Positions 29,421 through 42,636 of a stretch of 64,000 nt of DNA are shown here, one piece after another (positions within the stretch are counted from its first letter, which is position 1; the number at the start of each line of letters is the position of its first letter). Both the position numbers and the translations under genes were made by a program. The notes beneath the pieces were generated by a model that was given only the letters and a program-made list of their open reading frames with translations, was not told the DNA's origin and searched no databases. The stretch comes from Symsagittifera roscoffensis (lineage: Eukaryota; Xenacoelomorpha; Acoela; Convolutidae). Location of the stretch: assembly GCF_963678635.1 (NCBI RefSeq), contig NC_087066.1, positions 5,671,954 through 5,735,953 on the forward strand, in the 5' to 3' direction.

Positions 29421-30800
29421 TGATCCGTGCTCGTTGCTTGACGGTGAGGAAACATTACCCAGCCCAGAAAAATAACCAATAAAAATATCCATGTAGTTCT
29501 TAAACAGGGGCACAACAGCGGTTCGCCGTGATGAGCTGTACAGCTCTTGTGTTGGTCCTTTCCCCCGTGGATAAATGGTCTTAACTATACTTTTTGGTCT
29601 CCAGGCAGAAAGATCTCGGTCAGAAATGCAGCGATACAGTCTATGGCCACAGCCTTTTTCATAGATCCTCGGAGTTAATGAAATATAACTATTTTTATTA
29701 CATGTAACTTTATCACCACGTGAAAGATCTATACCACATGAAAGATCCATAACTTTACGAAAAATGATCACAGGTGAAATATCTTTTCAAATTTAAGCTC
29801 AGGACAATAATAACTTTTGAATGATATAAAAAAGTTCCGTCAAAAATGGCTAGTTAAAAAGTCGAAATTTGTCTGAAGAAAAAAAAACCCACCCCGAGCA
29901 CAAATATTCCGTTACTTTCGTATCGAAAGTCGGAACAAAAAGAGGAGCTTTCGCTGAACAGAGTAAATAAATCTGGAATGAGTCGAAATGATAGAAACGG
30001 ACTATGCTGAGACAGCTGGATAGCCGCTCATAGATCCAAGCGAAGCGCAGAAACCACTCTATTTTTTTATGATCCCAATTTGACTTCAGGCGATCAAGAA
30101 CGAGTGTGAAGTGGAATGTATGAGACAAGTTCACATTAAGGACGGAATTGCACTGTGCGAGTATCTGCGTATCCTCCATACCAATTTATGCCGTTCTTCC
30201 ACAGGTACAGGTAGGTCGGATGGAATATTATTGTGATCTATCTCAGAAATTAATCAATCATAAGCTGTTTCTGGAGACAAATTCAGTCTAACGAATATAA
30301 ATCTTTTTCCCCCATTTGGTGAAAAACTTTATAATTTTTTAATAAACGTCGAAGTGATTGTAAGAAGCTATGACGTACCCTGTGTTTTTCCTCTTAGTAG
30401 TCAAGTTTGGTATCATATTAAAGCTCCATTGGTCGCGATTCGAATTCCGAAAAAAAATCGAAAATGTCAAGAAATACTGGACAAATTTTCAGACTACAAG
30501 TTTCCTATTGCTTGTCAATCAGTTCACTTCCCTCTCTCGAGCTACAAAAATAAACCATTAGTTGGACGGAAAAAAAAATTTATTGCAAAAACGAGCTTGA
30601 TCGGAAGATTTTATGCTATTTGTACAACAACCATCTTTACCCGTTTAATTGTTGGGCCGTTGTTAAAGACAAATTCAAAACTAGTGTTGAAGTGTTTTTG
30701 GTTTAAGTGGTGAGTTTCAGACAGGGCAAATTGGCACTAACAGCTAATTTTTCTTAAGAAGTTTTAATAACAGAATTCACTTTAAATGTTCTGTGTGTAG
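29421..30800. other. SINE body then intron or intergenic sequence
   Basis: After the SINE-like part no gene is visible. It is probably intron of the aminopeptidase gene, because the exon at 30801 needs an upstream exon that is not seen in the window. Confidence 0.4.
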
Positions 30801-33800
30801 AAGGAAGCTCGAAGAAGGAGTTCACAGAAATTAGTGGGTCTGATATGTTGGATGGTCTGAGGTCGCAACAGGAGGGGTTCATCAGTCTGTCTTTTGACAC
30901 CATCTCTGGCTCAGGGCCAAACGGGGCTGTGATTCACTACAAGGCATCGCCACACACTGATCGGTAATCTTTTCCACAATGGACAGTGACCATAAATCTT
31001 CTTACATGTTATTTAAACAAACCAACTTCTTTTTTCAATAACCTCATGACCAGTAGCGTACCGGGGGTAGCGGCTTTCGAGGTTCCGACTGCCCCCCCCC
31101 CCCCCAATTCTGGTTGCCAAATTTTTCCAAAGGGTCCCCCTTTGGTATACCTTTATGACATCCAATATAACTAATTTTGAGTGAGGGGGGGGGGGGTCAA
31201 TATAACTATTTTTGAACTAACGCGATTTTTTAGTGAAAATATTTATATAGTTTATTTAGGAGAGTAATATTACACAGACAGGTAAACAATAAACCACATG
31301 TACAAATCAAACCCACCAAGGATCATGCAAAAAGCTATGCAGCTTATCGAGGCATGACCCTGAAAAAACCTGAGACAGAAGTTGCGAGATAGTATCCGAC
31401 TTGATGATTCAAAAAAATAAATCTAGAAGATCTCCATTATCTTTAAGAAACAATGAAAACAATTTTTTGAAATACTCATTTAATTGATGCTCAGTTAATT
31501 GGCTTAGGTTATCTGGTATCAGCTCGTTTGATTTCAAAAAATTATAACATTTAAGAGACACATTTTTCCATGAACGTTGCATTATTTGTGTTCTAGTTTT
31601 CATGCTTGGTAAAGTTTTTGCCACAGAGGCCCGAGTAACCCGACGATTATTCAGAGATTCCAAATTAAAAGTTTCAAGGGGAGTTTTACCACGAAGTTGA
31701 TTAAAAGTTTCTTTGAATATTTGTCTGAAATATAAGTCAAAAACGGTGTCAATCTCAAACGAATGTAGGATATATGAGGCATGCTCAAATTTTCTCTTGA
31801 AACAAATAGTTTTAAAAATACGTTTTTGCATCACAAATTTTTTTTCTAAAAGATTTTTTGATGTTTCACCAAATGCAATTAAACCGTAGGAAATGAGTGG
31901 TTATAAAATTTAACCAGCACATTTTTCGAGAAATAGTTTCTACCCTTGAATAGTAAACCGTTAAATTTAGCTAATTTACCACAAACATTATTAATATGAC
32001 ATTCAAATTTGAGTCTATTGTCCATTTAATTCCTAAATACCTAAAATTAGAAACCTCGGCGAGTACATTATTACCAAAAGAAAATTTTTCATTTAAGTTA
32101 TCCCGTCCAAACTTCATTATTTTGCACTTCTTTTGATTTATGAACAGTTTGCTATTGTTGCACCAATTACATATTTTATTTAATTCTGTCTGGAACTTCG
32201 TTTTGGATGCAATTTTTTGAGCATCAACTACCGTTGTATCATCTGCAAATAATGTTAGCTTAACGTTGCTGGCCGACGGCATATCATTTATGTATAAAAG
32301 GAACAGACGGAAATCAATAAAGCAGGAATAACCAAATTTTTACACCGAAGACTTTAGTCAAGGTGTTATGGTATCGTGTAACGGGTTTTTTTTAATGTTG
32401 TCTGTTGTCAAGTGTCGACAAATAACGTCCACAGTTATCAATTATCATGTGGGCTGGACTATATCGCGCTATGTCACGTGATTGCGTATGTTTGTTTCTT
32501 TATTTCTTTATATCTGTTTTAATGTACGACCAATAAATTTTACACCTTAATTCTTAAAAAAAAACATTTTCAATTCTTCCCTTGCCATTCTGAACAGGTG
32601 GTTACAAAGTTTTAGCTAGTCACTGTATGATTTTCTGCCAGCAGCTCAACTGGTCTGTGTATACTTGTATTAGGTACACAGTTTTTTTTCAACTGCTGTG
32701 TATACTTGTATTAGGTACACTGTAGTTTCAATCAATTGATCTGTGTATACTTGTATTAGGTACACATTTATTCTATTTCAACTTTTGTGTATACTTGTAT
32801 TAGGTACACTGTAGTTTCAATCAACTGGTCTGTGTATACTTGTATTAGGTACAGTTTTTTTTCAACTGCTGTGTATACTTGTATTAGGTACACTGTAGTT
32901 TCAATCAACTGATCTGTGTATACTTGTATTAGGTACACAGTTATTCTATTTCAACTTTTGTGTATACTTGTATTAGGTACACTGTAGTTTAAATCAACTG
33001 GTCTGTGTATACTTGTATTAGGTACACAGTTTTTTTTCAACTGCTGTGTATACTTGTATTAGGTACACTGTAGTTTCAATCAACTGATCTGTGTATACTT
33101 GTATTAGGTACACAGTTTTTCTATTTCAACTGCTGTGTATACTTGTATTAGGTACACTGTAGTTTCAATCAACTGGTCTGTGTATACTTGTATTAGGTAC
33201 ACAGTTTTTTTTCAACTGCTGTGTATACTTGTATTAGGTACACTGTAGTTTCAATCAACTGGTCTGTGTATACTTGTATTAGGTACACAGTTTTTCTATT
33301 TCAACTGCTGTGTATACTTGTATTAGGTACACTGTAGTTTCAATCAACTGATCGTGTATACTTGTATTAGGTACACAGTTTCTTTAGTTTAACTGATCTG
33401 TGTATACTTGTAATAGGTACACTGTAGTTTCAATTAACTGGTCTGTGTATACTTGTATTAGGTGTAAAACAGGAGGCGTTTTGCTACACATACAAACACA
33501 ATCTTTTGTACTTTATTATAGCTATAGAAATTGATCTACAATGCGTAAGTACGACATTTAGTTCTACGATTGTTATTTCAGGTCCTTTGTCAATATTTCA
33601 GGCTCTTTGTCAATATAGCAAAATTTTGGTGTATATATGTGTTAGTAAGATTTTTAGTTCTACAACGTTTATTCAGGCTCTTTGTCGATATAGCAAAATA
33701 TTGGTGTATACATGTGTTAGTACGATTTTAGCTCTAGAATTGTTATTTTAGGCTCTTCGTCAATATAGCAATATTTTAGCGTATACATGTGTTAGTACCA

Positions 33801-36800
33801 TTTTTAGTTCTCGAACTGTTATTTTATGATCTATGTCAATATATCAAAACTTTAGTGTATACATGTGTTATTACGATTTTTAGTTCTCGAACTGTTATTT
33901 CATGATCTTTGTCAATATATCAAAATTTTATTGTATACATGTGTTAGTACCATTTTTAGTTCTCGAACTGTTATTCCATGATCTTTGTCAATATAGCAAA
34001 ATTTTGGTGTATACATGTGTTAGTACGATTTTTAGCTCTAGAACTGTTATTCCATGATCTTTGTCAATATAGCAAAAATTTGACGTATACATGTGTTAGT
34101 ACGATTTTTAGCTCTCGAACTGTTATTTCATGATCTTTGCCAATATAGCAAAATTTTGGTGTATACATGTGTTCGTACAATTTTTAGCTCACGAACTGTT
34201 ATTTCAGGCTCTTTGTCAATATAGTAAAATTTTGGTGTATACATGTGTTAGTGCGATTTTTAGTTCTAGAAGTGTTATTTTATGATCTTCGTTGATATAT
34301 CAAAAATTTAACCTATACATGTGTTAGTACGATTTTTAGTTCTAGAACTGTTATTTCAGGCTCTTTCTCGATATAGCAAAATTTTGGTGTATACATGTAT
34401 TAGTACGATTTTTTGTTCTAGAACTGTTATTCTTCAATTATTAGTTGTTCAAGTTGTTTGGTTTTTGCTTCAGTTTCTATGCCTTCGGTGTATTGCGCGT
34501 AGCGCCTATGTTTTATTATCGATTGATTCACGAAAAAAGTCAGTAATGTACAAAATGGCATGAGTACAGGAATGATTACTTCGAAATCCAAACTGATGCT
34601 TATCAATCAAGTTGTTTTTAGCGGCAAAATTAGATATGCGCTTGAAAATTAGTTTTTCGAAAAGTTTACTTATACAAGACAACAGACTAATTGGACGGTA
34701 GTTATCGGGTTCAGTTTTGTCGCCATTTTTATACAATGGTAAAATTTTTGCATTTTTGAGAAAATTAGGAAAACACCCTTTTTCGAAGCAGATATTGAAA
34801 AAATGCGCTAAATGGTCAGCCAGCACCGGAGCAGAAAATTTTACCATTTTACTACATATCCCATCATGACCAGTAGATTTTTTATTGTTCAAGTTTTTAA
34901 TTTCCTTCAGTATCTCATATCGATCGCTATCATATATAACGAACGTGTTTTATTAACTGGAAAATTTGATCTATACACGTTTTGCTTGAATTTTTCTGTT
35001 AGTTTTTCTCCAATAGTAGCAAAGTATTCATTGAAAACATTAACATCGAAAGAAGCAGTATTCACATTTTTTTTACCACAGAAATGTTTTAAAGCATCAA
35101 AAATTCCGGAGGAGTTCTTCTTCCTCGTTATCAAGTTATCATCGTAACGGCGTTTACTCACCCTTATAGCCTTAATAACATTGTTCCTACATGAGGTGAA
35201 ATTAGTTCTGTTTTCAATGGATGGTGTCTGAACCCACTTTTTGTGTAACACATTTTGGTTATTCATCATTTTCTTGATTTTCAGATTAATCCATGGGTGG
35301 TTGTTTTTATTCTTTTTTTCGGATTTTTTTAAGCAATACTTTGAAAACTCATCAATCAAGATTTGGGTCATTTCAATGATGTAAAGGTCAGGATCATCAT
35401 ATTTAATTTTGTTCAATCGATTTTTTTAGCGAAAATAAAAATTTTAAACAATAATCATCATTCAGTAGTAAATCATAGTTGAAATCCGAATGATAAGAAT
35501 CCACGTTTTGCTTTTCTGAAATAATTTTTAGGTTACACATAAGTCCATAATGGTCACTAATAGTACAATTTATTGTTGTAACCTGAGTTTCCTCCGCCGC
35601 AATTATATGGTCAATGCATGTACTTGATGATTTAGTTACTCTAGTTGGCTCGATATTTTGAACTTCTAAATCAAAAGAAAGCAGAAGATTTTTGTAGTCG
35701 AAAAAGTTGCGCTGGTTACCTATAATATCGACATTTAAATCACCCATTAGCAAAATTTCACCCGCTTAATGCTTTGAATTCAAGCAATAAATCTTCAAAT
35801 AAAGTCAAAAAAGTTCTAGTTTGAGATTTGGTGGACGATATATTATGCAAACATTTAGTCTAGTGTGATCGACAAAACACATTTTGATAACGATGTGCTC
35901 CAAACTGACTGGTAATTTAAAGTAACTATAGTTAAGGCCAGTTGTAATGAAAGCTGCAACGCCCCCACCTCTAGCGTTTACGCGGTTTGCACACACAATA
36001 TTGTCATAACCTTCTAAGTTATATATGCCAATAGAATCATTGTCTGAGAGCCATGTTTCAGTCAGCCCGATTAATGCAGGCTTGTTATCAAATGATTCAA
36101 TTAAAACTGATAATTGGTCATGATGGGCTCTTATGGATTGAACATTTAGGAAAAATGCTCTTTGCGTTGTTGTCAGGTCAGTCATATCTCGCAAAAGGTT
36201 TTTTTCTACTGAAACAAAAGAGATTTACGGCAAAAAACTGTAAATAGAGTTGAAATGCTTTTGCCACTAATCAGAATCGTTTTCATGATTATTATTTCCG
36301 TTGTTGACGAATTTGGACTGTGGAGAATCTCTTTGAAGTGATTCCACAAATTGCACCAATTTGATGGGGTCCGATACCCTACTGTACAATTCATCAATCA
36401 GATGATTTCTTTCCACATTATTTGGGGTTATTTCTCTGTCACGCTTCCTCACTGAAACAATAGGAGGGCGAGAAAAGCTGTTTTGATTATTTTGTACCAC
36501 ACGAGAATTTTGTTTTCTAGCATTATTTGCCTGTCTTGCCATCATTGGATTCTTGTTTTTGAAAATTTGATCAGCATCCTTAATATCAACTAAGTTGTGC
36601 CTTTGAAATCCACCATCTGCTTTCGAAACGAAAACTTGAGGAGCACAATTATATGTAACTGTGTACATTCCCAAACCCCGAGAATAATCAAGAAGCTCTG
36701 AATCGCGCTGAGTAATTCTCTCTGTTATATACACTGGTTGCTTATTTACAGGGTGCAAAAAATCTTTCAATAACATTTTCCGGCCATAAATTCTGTTTTT

Positions 36801-39407
36801 TATATCAAAGTAGACAAACTTCACTATAACCACACATTTTTGGTTTTGACTCACAGGGCCGAGGGGATGGCATGCCTTCAGGTCGCAGCTGTTCACCTCC
36901 ACGCCCATAACTTCGTTAAAAAAGGCCAGGACATCTTGGGTAAAATTTCCGGATCGTAAAGGTAAATTTTGCAAAATAACACAATCTTTTGAGCTATATC
37001 TTTCCATTTCATTAACTTTATTCTCCAGAAAATGCACCCGATTTTGCAATTTAACAATGATATCATCCCTACCTTTTACATTCTCAATTAGCCCTTGTAA
37101 TAGGCCTTTCAATTTAGGATAAATATTTACTGAATCTTTTATTTCATCGAATAGAGTATTGAGATTCGCCATTGAATAAGTTTGCGATGTTTTAAATTCG
37201 TGGCAAGCAAAAAGAGCAGTTTAGAACCGACTGTTTCTCATTGAAGGTCAAAATATTGCAAAAAGTGTCCAAAAACGCCGTTTTTGGCCTGTTTTTTGAT
37301 ACAATTTGCCTGCGGCACAGAAAATTTTTTTGACAAAATAAGTTCCTTATAGTCCTTATACTTTTAAAATTTTTCGAAAAAACACCCCACCCCCTAATAA
37401 AAATTCTGCGCACGTCACTGCTCTTCCAAAGTTATTTTGACATTATCAATAGAAAAAAAAACAAAAGAGACAAATAAGGTTTGCCTTTCATGATACTTTT
37501 TTAAAGCGGGTTTTCAGCAGGGGGTTCATGGTTTGCTAAACGGATGTAAATTTGCAATACTCAACCAAAAATGTCTGGCAAATTTCATAAACAAAATTAA
37601 AACTTGTTGTTTTTAGTAAACTATGTGCTGATGAATTGTACCTGGTGGACAGTGGGGGTCAGTATTGGGAGGGGACGACTGACGTCACCAGGACTGTCTC
37701 CTTCTTGTCCTCCCCTCCCCCCAAACAGGTGGAGACATACACTCTGGTGCTAAAGGGACACATTGCACTGGCAGAACTGGTCATTCCAGAGGGGGTGATT
37801 GGTACGAATCATTATTTCTTTGTCGGTTCACATTGATAAACGAGTGCTTTTAAATGCATGCATATAGCCATGTTTTTCAAGGATTGGCGTGGTTATGTTT
37901 TAACGAATATGCCTTCGGAAAACTGCAGGCGGAGGCTTTTAGAATACGATTAATTAATTGATTTTTGTCATTGGTGCTGAAGTAAATAATCAGTTTGGAT
38001 CACATCTGATTTGAAATCTGAGATAAGTGAGTTTTTTGTTGTTTTTTTTTGAAAAAAAAAAGAGTTTTTTGCAGAAAAGATTTTATCAAAAAAGTTTTTT
38101 TTTTTACGTACCCTTTGAAGATAACTTTTCGACTTGCTTTGAGAATATTTTAAAAAAAAACATGTCTTATGATTATGGAAAGTTAAGTGAATTCGACATA
38201 GAGTCAATTTAAAATAATCTTTTTTTGAAAATCAAAAAGGAAGTGAATGATTTAAGACAGTACTGAAATTACTCTCATAAATTTCAGAAAAAAGTTAGAA
38301 GTTGCTGATGTTGTTCACTACTTGTATATATTTTGGATCAGGCTACAAGATAGACTGCGTGGCCCGTTCTGCCCTGTGGGAAATAGGTCTGGACTACCAG
38401 CATGGAACGGGACACGGGGTGGGTGCATTCCTCAATGTCCACGAGGGCCCCCAGGGCATATCCTACAGAACCAATGCTCATGAGGAGGGCTTGAGGGAGA
38501 ACATGATACTCTCCAATGAGCCAGGCTACTATGAGTCAGGTCAGTTCTCATGTTGGCGGTTCGATTCCCGTAGAGAGCTTTTTTTTGAAGACTCACTATT
38601 ATTTCTTACTTGCCTTTTTTTCTCTTTTTTTAACATTTTAAAAGCTACTTCTTGACGTTCTTCGCTTGTGTGCAATTAAGAGATTAATTGACTATCCTTC
38701 AAGGGGAATTGAAAGGGATTTACAATAAATTTGGTTTAATTGACAAGTGAGAATCGGTGCAACAATTAAGAAATGGAGCAAATCAAAACGCCAACCCATC
38801 TAGTTAGAATATACAAAAAATTACGAAACGGTGGTTTCGTTTTTTGATTAGCTCGAAGTTTTCGGGCTACGAGTGAGGCCAGTCATTTTGGAGCTGTATT
38901 CAGTGCCGAGAGACATGCATGTGTTGCGATATTTTAGTTATATCAGTTAACAAGTTAGAAAATTCAAAAAAAAGTATCACATTTTTGTTAATTTATATCA
39001 GTTTAAAGTTAGAAAATTCAAAATTAAGTATCACAGAATGTTCCGACCTTAACACAAGCGTATCCAAAGTTCTCGCCGATCCGAGTTGTCGAACAAAATT
39101 ATTTCTTGTACTTCAAGTTTCTTTCAATTTAGGCCAATTCGGCATTCGGATTGAATCCCTGATGGTGTATCGGAAACACGTGACCAAATACACATTGCAC
39201 GAGGGCAAGAAGTTCCTCAAACCAGAAACCATCACGTGTGTGCCATTGTGCCGACAACTGATTGACAAGAGTATGTTGAGTGATAAAGAGGTCAACTGGG
39301 TCAATGACTATCACCAGTTCTGCTGGGATAAACTGACCCCACTTGCTGAAAAACAGGGCAAAACGGAACTGATTGAATGGTTGAAGAAACAAACGCAACC
39401 TTTGTAG
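30801..39407 (+). CDS. XPNPEP1: Xaa-Pro aminopeptidase 1-like, last four exons
   Basis: Cytosolic M24B metalloenzyme that removes the N-terminal residue before proline. Exons: 30801-30963, 37617-37801, 38342-38539, 39133-39407, all with GT/AG borders and matching phases, ending in TAG. Together they give about 273 residues, the C-terminal part of the pita-bread catalytic domain. The five metal ligands are visible: two Asp in LVDSGGQYWEGTTDVTRT, His in HGTGHGVGAF, Glu in LSNEPGYYES and Glu in GIRIES. The C-terminus (NDYHQFCWDK...WLKKQTQPL) matches the animal XPNPEP1 form, not the mitochondrial or membrane paralogues. Upstream exons are missing from the window. The first intron is 6.65 kb because of nested insertions. 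Confidence 0.92.
32640..33462. repeat. Minisatellite A, ~44 bp unit
   Basis: About 19 copies of a unit built around gtgtatacttgtattaggta. Connectors alternate between a caatcaactggtct type and a tttttttcaactgct type, giving a higher-order period near 88 bp. Confidence 0.9.
33540..34440. repeat. Minisatellite B, 77 bp unit
   Basis: About 11-12 copies of a 77-bp unit containing tagttctagaactgttattt, gtcaatatagcaaaatttt and gtgtatacatgtgttagtac. It shares the gtgtatac-tgt-ttag core with minisatellite A, which suggests a common origin. Confidence 0.9.
36267..37172 (-). CDS. LINE ORF1 protein, 301 aa
   Basis: Nucleic-acid-binding ORF1-type protein of the LINE. The N-terminal ~60 residues look like a coiled coil (KLQNRVHFLENKVNEMERY). 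A central RRM-like region follows (SKDCVILQNLPLRSG; KCVVIVKFVYFD; NRIYGRKMLLKDF), then a basic Asn-rich tail. By analogy it would coat LINE RNA. No internal stops, although ORF2 is broken. Confidence 0.7.
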   Translation of the reverse strand: MANLNTLFDEIKDSVNIYPKLKGLLQGLIENVKGRDDIIVKLQNRVHFLENKVNEMERYSSKDCVILQNLPLRSGNFTQDVLAFFNEVMGVEVNSCDLKACHPLGPVSQNQKCVVIVKFVYFDIKNRIYGRKMLLKDFLHPVNKQPVYITERITQRDSELLDYSRGLGMYTVTYNCAPQVFVSKADGGFQRHNLVDIKDADQIFKNKNPMMARQANNARKQNSRVVQNNQNSFSRPPIVSVRKRDREITPNNVERNHLIDELYSRVSDPIKLVQFVESLQRDSPQSKFVNNGNNNHENDSD

Positions 39408-42400
39408 TTGCCACAGCTTCGTTTTAAACAAACTTTGTGCTATAAAACTAGAAGTTCTTTTAGATATGCTGACATAATTAAGTAATTTAACTGGTGTATT
39501 CATGGATATTATGATGCATAGACGGATTTTGAAGGCTGAAATGATTTTATAATATCAGTAATTACTTATATATGATGACATGCGAGACGTCTGAATTATT
39601 TATTACCTAGTTAAGTGAATATACCCTCTAAAAAAGCAACGTTCTCAAAATAACGAAAGTCGTCTTTCCGTAAATAAGCGTGGATATATATTACTATAAT
39701 TCTATATTTTGTATCTATACTTGTTCAATATTTATTTTAAACAAAACAGATGTTCTTACATGCCAGAGTTTTAAAAATATTGCATCAGCAAGAAGGAAGT
39801 TGCTGCTCGATCTTTTGGCTGAACACATTTAAAAAAAAACGATAAATAAATTTTAAAAAGATTTTTTTTAAATCCAAAAGTCCTTTTTAAGTGTCAATGG
39901 TCCATCATCATAGTTAGGACACTGGTATGAGTCGTGCTAATGGTTCCGACAATTGAAAATGGGGAGAAACTTTGTATTCGGGTGTGTTTCTTCTTGTTTG
40001 TCGACGCAAAATCAGGTACCACAAATAATCATCGGAATGTGTCGAGTCTTATATTGAAACGTTTCCAGTCGTGATTTGAACATCAAAAAGTTTTCCAAAA
40101 GTAAGTTCCTCTTTTATCGAGAAGAATAGGTTTAAATTTTTTTATGTTAAGTCTCATTTCGAGCGAATAAAGCGGGCGAGCAGGTCTTACAATAGCTTAT
40201 TCATGAATAGCTTAAGCCGTGAGAGCTCAGTTTCACTCCATTACAGTTAACTTTTAAGACGTAGTTCAGACTCTTATACAGGGGTGATGATTTTTCCGAA
40301 GTCAGTTCATTTCCTTTGTTAAGGAAAACAAACTCCACTATCGAACAGCAAAATGTAAAAGTCACCAAAAACGTGGTCGACATCTAGTTTTGTAGGTGGA
40401 ATTTGATTTTCAGATTTCACAGCGAAATAAAAAACTTATTGACCCAGTTGGGTCAGTTTATCGAAAAATTTCCAATTAAAAGATTTTTTTCTTCCAGAAA
40501 TTCAGAGCCGTAAGGTCATCTTTTTTTTCGAAAATCGAGAAAAGACATCTTTTCAAAATACAAGTCGGTATTTTTTAAATTAAGCTCATTGACTGTGTTG
40601 GCATGTTTGGAGATTTTAAGCGACATTTCGAGACACTAAAAACTCAGAAAAAACTTTTTTTTATTTTTTGAATTTTTTGATAATTTTTTCTTGTTTTTCT
40701 AGTCTTTTTCAATTAAAAGTTGCTGTCTATTTCGCCAACTTTACTTTGTTTGTCGAGTATGCCTAAGTTCTGGTTTTTCGTTCAGATCCTTTTATCACCT
40801 CATGTTAAAACAAAACAAACGTTTCTTACTTAAAAAATAAAATGATTGTATTTTTAAAGACTATGCAAGGAACATTCTCTGCTACTTGCACAGTAAATGG
40901 CTGACCTTGTTGTTTTTTTTTCGATATTATTGTTTTCCTAAAACTCAAAAATGCCCCTGCTGTAAACTAATTTTTCCTGGCCTGACTTTAATTTTCTTTT
41001 TAAGTTCAAGTTCATTTGTAAAAAAAAGGGCCAATATCGCCCTCGAATAAGAATAGTTCCAATGGTGTGGAAAAAATAGATTCATTGTATTTTCTAGCGG
41101 AAAAAAAGTTGAGAGTCGATTAACGTATTGAAAATTTTTAGATTGATTGTTATGATTTTTCGTTTTTTAAGGAAACAATTTTAAAAGTAGTTCACGCTCA
41201 AAACTGGTTTGTTCTCATGTTCAATTCAGTTTCTTTGTTAAAAGGAAGGCAAAACACACCATCGAACAGCAAAAATGTAAAAACCTAATTGTCTTCTTTT
41301 TAAAAAGTGGAATTTATTTTTCAATTTTCACAGCGGAACAAAAATTTTAAATTTTGATTTTTTTTTTGATGAAATAATTTCATCGAAAAAAGTCAATAAA
41401 AATTTTAACTGATATTCTAAAAGTTATATTGTTATATATTTTATAATTTGAAGTTTGAAACTTGAAGTTTTTAATTAAAAAGACAGTTATTTTTATTCTC
41501 GTGCGTTCCTTGACTCTTTTTTATTTGGTTGTTGGCAGTGTTTGTATTTCCTGCCGTCGTTCGCTGTGTTTTTTCTAGACAAGAGGATTGAACTATTGCT
41601 TAAAATGCACCATAGAATTTTAATTAATTGTTATGAGCGTTTGAAACGTAGGGGAACTAATTGAGGAGGTCGTCTTTTGATCAAATTTCTTTCCCAACCT
41701 CTGCCTTATTTAGTTTCAAAAACAAATATTTCTAGACCCGCTTTTCTCAACCCTGGGCACAGAATTATGATGATAAGTATTCAATATGATACCACAATTG
41801 ACCCTAGTGGTTGGTCAGAAGGCTTACAAACAAAAAACAGGCAGTTTTTTCCTTCAAATAATTAAAATTTCTCCAATTTATTGAAACAAAAAAAATCCAG
41901 TGCTCTTCGTAAAAATCAAAAGTTTTAAATAAACGGTGTTTTGTCTAAATAAATGTCTAAGGAACGGCTGCTTAAGGCTACTCCTGGTGTTTACAGTAAG
42001 AGCAGCGCAGCAACAGGACTCGACTTGCCAATGCTGCGTCTTAATTTATCAAAAAAAAAATTTGCAGAGGGTGTCTTGACTTTTAACTTGACTAAACTAA
42101 TTTTGTTGAAAAATCCGAAAGACTACATCAATTTTTTGAAATGTAAATAACATAAATGATTAAACGTTTTATGGGTGCAGTTGAAAGTGCCTACCAGTTT
42201 TTCTTTTAATTGAAATTGATTGTTTAGACAAGAATAACTGGTTGCTGTGCAAGACGTACAAGTTTTTCCCGTTATAGTAGTTTAATTAAAGAAGTTTGAA
42301 AATTATCGACAAGAATTCAAAACATTTCAAAGGTTTTTTGCAGGTTTCTTGTAAACTTCTTGAGTTTGCTTGAAAAAAATTAAAACAGCTAGAACGACAG

Positions 42401-42636
42401 GTTATATATAGTGCTTAAAACATCTTAAGCGTTGCGCGAGAACTAAATTCGGATTTCATTTTCTCATCAAATGTTTTGTGATTAAATCACACTTGACCCA
42501 TTTTGCTACAACAACATCTGCGTTTTTCCTTAATTATAATAGAATTTTTTGAGGTGACAACATTTGGGCAGAAAAAAGTAACCCTGTGCCATGAAACGAT
42601 GAATAATAAAACAAGTTTTACTTCTTTGTTTATTTA
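39408..42636. other. Intergenic region with a diverged direct duplication
   Basis: No gene seen. The segment 40305-40440 (tcgaacagcaaaatgtaaaa; ttcacagcg) recurs at 41222-41350 about 916 bp on. Otherwise AT-rich. Confidence 0.45.

Larger units (their letters stand above)
32308..34511. repeat. 2.2 kb insertion carrying minisatellites
   Basis: Interrupts the LINE reverse transcriptase and replaces about 0.35 kb of it. The first ~330 bp (32308-32639) is unique; aattttacacc occurs near both 32335 and 32538. The rest is two tandem arrays. No coding capacity. Confidence 0.7.
31409..36194 (-). pseudogene. LINE ORF2 (endonuclease + reverse transcriptase), broken
   Basis: Starts near 36194. The APE endonuclease shows IGLTETWLSDNDS, then ARGGGVAAF, then IYRPPN, then LMGDLNVD; a frame break lies at about 35754-35805. 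After further breaks near 35405 and 34910, the reverse transcriptase shows DNYRPISLLSCISKLFEK and HQFGFR (near 34.6 kb). It then stops at 34512, and resumes at 32307 with LFLLYINDMP and FADDTTVVD (the catalytic FADD box). About 100 residues between are missing, replaced by minisatellites. The C-terminal domain runs to 31409. Confidence 0.8.
31244..37249 (-). mobile_element. CR1/Jockey-like LINE, disrupted
   Basis: A minus-strand non-LTR retrotransposon flanked by the direct repeat AAAATATT (31236-31243 and 37250-37257). It has ORF1 (36267-37172), an APE-type endonuclease and a reverse transcriptase. The 3' end carries AATAAA near 31250. The second frame has several breaks and its reverse transcriptase is split by a 2.2 kb repeat block. 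It lies in an intron of the aminopeptidase gene in opposite orientation. Confidence 0.8.
31051..37420. mobile_element. MITE copy split by a LINE insertion
   Basis: Left part 31051-31243 starts cagtagcgtaccggg and has the aaagggtccccctttggta landmark. Right part 37250-37420 has the gtccaaaaacgcc landmark and ends gcgcacgtcactg. The two halves are one copy of the family at 28262, opened by the LINE. No exact 8-bp flanking duplication is seen. Confidence 0.65.

Noticed and set aside
29388-29771. 127-aa minus frame over the SINE-like sequence
   Set aside because: Antisense to SINE-like DNA; no domain.
32331-32546. Possible solo LTR bounded by aattttacacc repeats
   Set aside because: No TG...CA ends with a matching target duplication could be placed.
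32640-33462. CRISPR-like alternation of a constant 20-mer with spacers
   Set aside because: The connectors repeat among themselves and the surroundings are eukaryotic; this is a minisatellite.
41953-42150. 65-aa + strand frame starting MSKERLLKATPG
   Set aside because: No homology or splice support; composition fits chance in AT-rich DNA.
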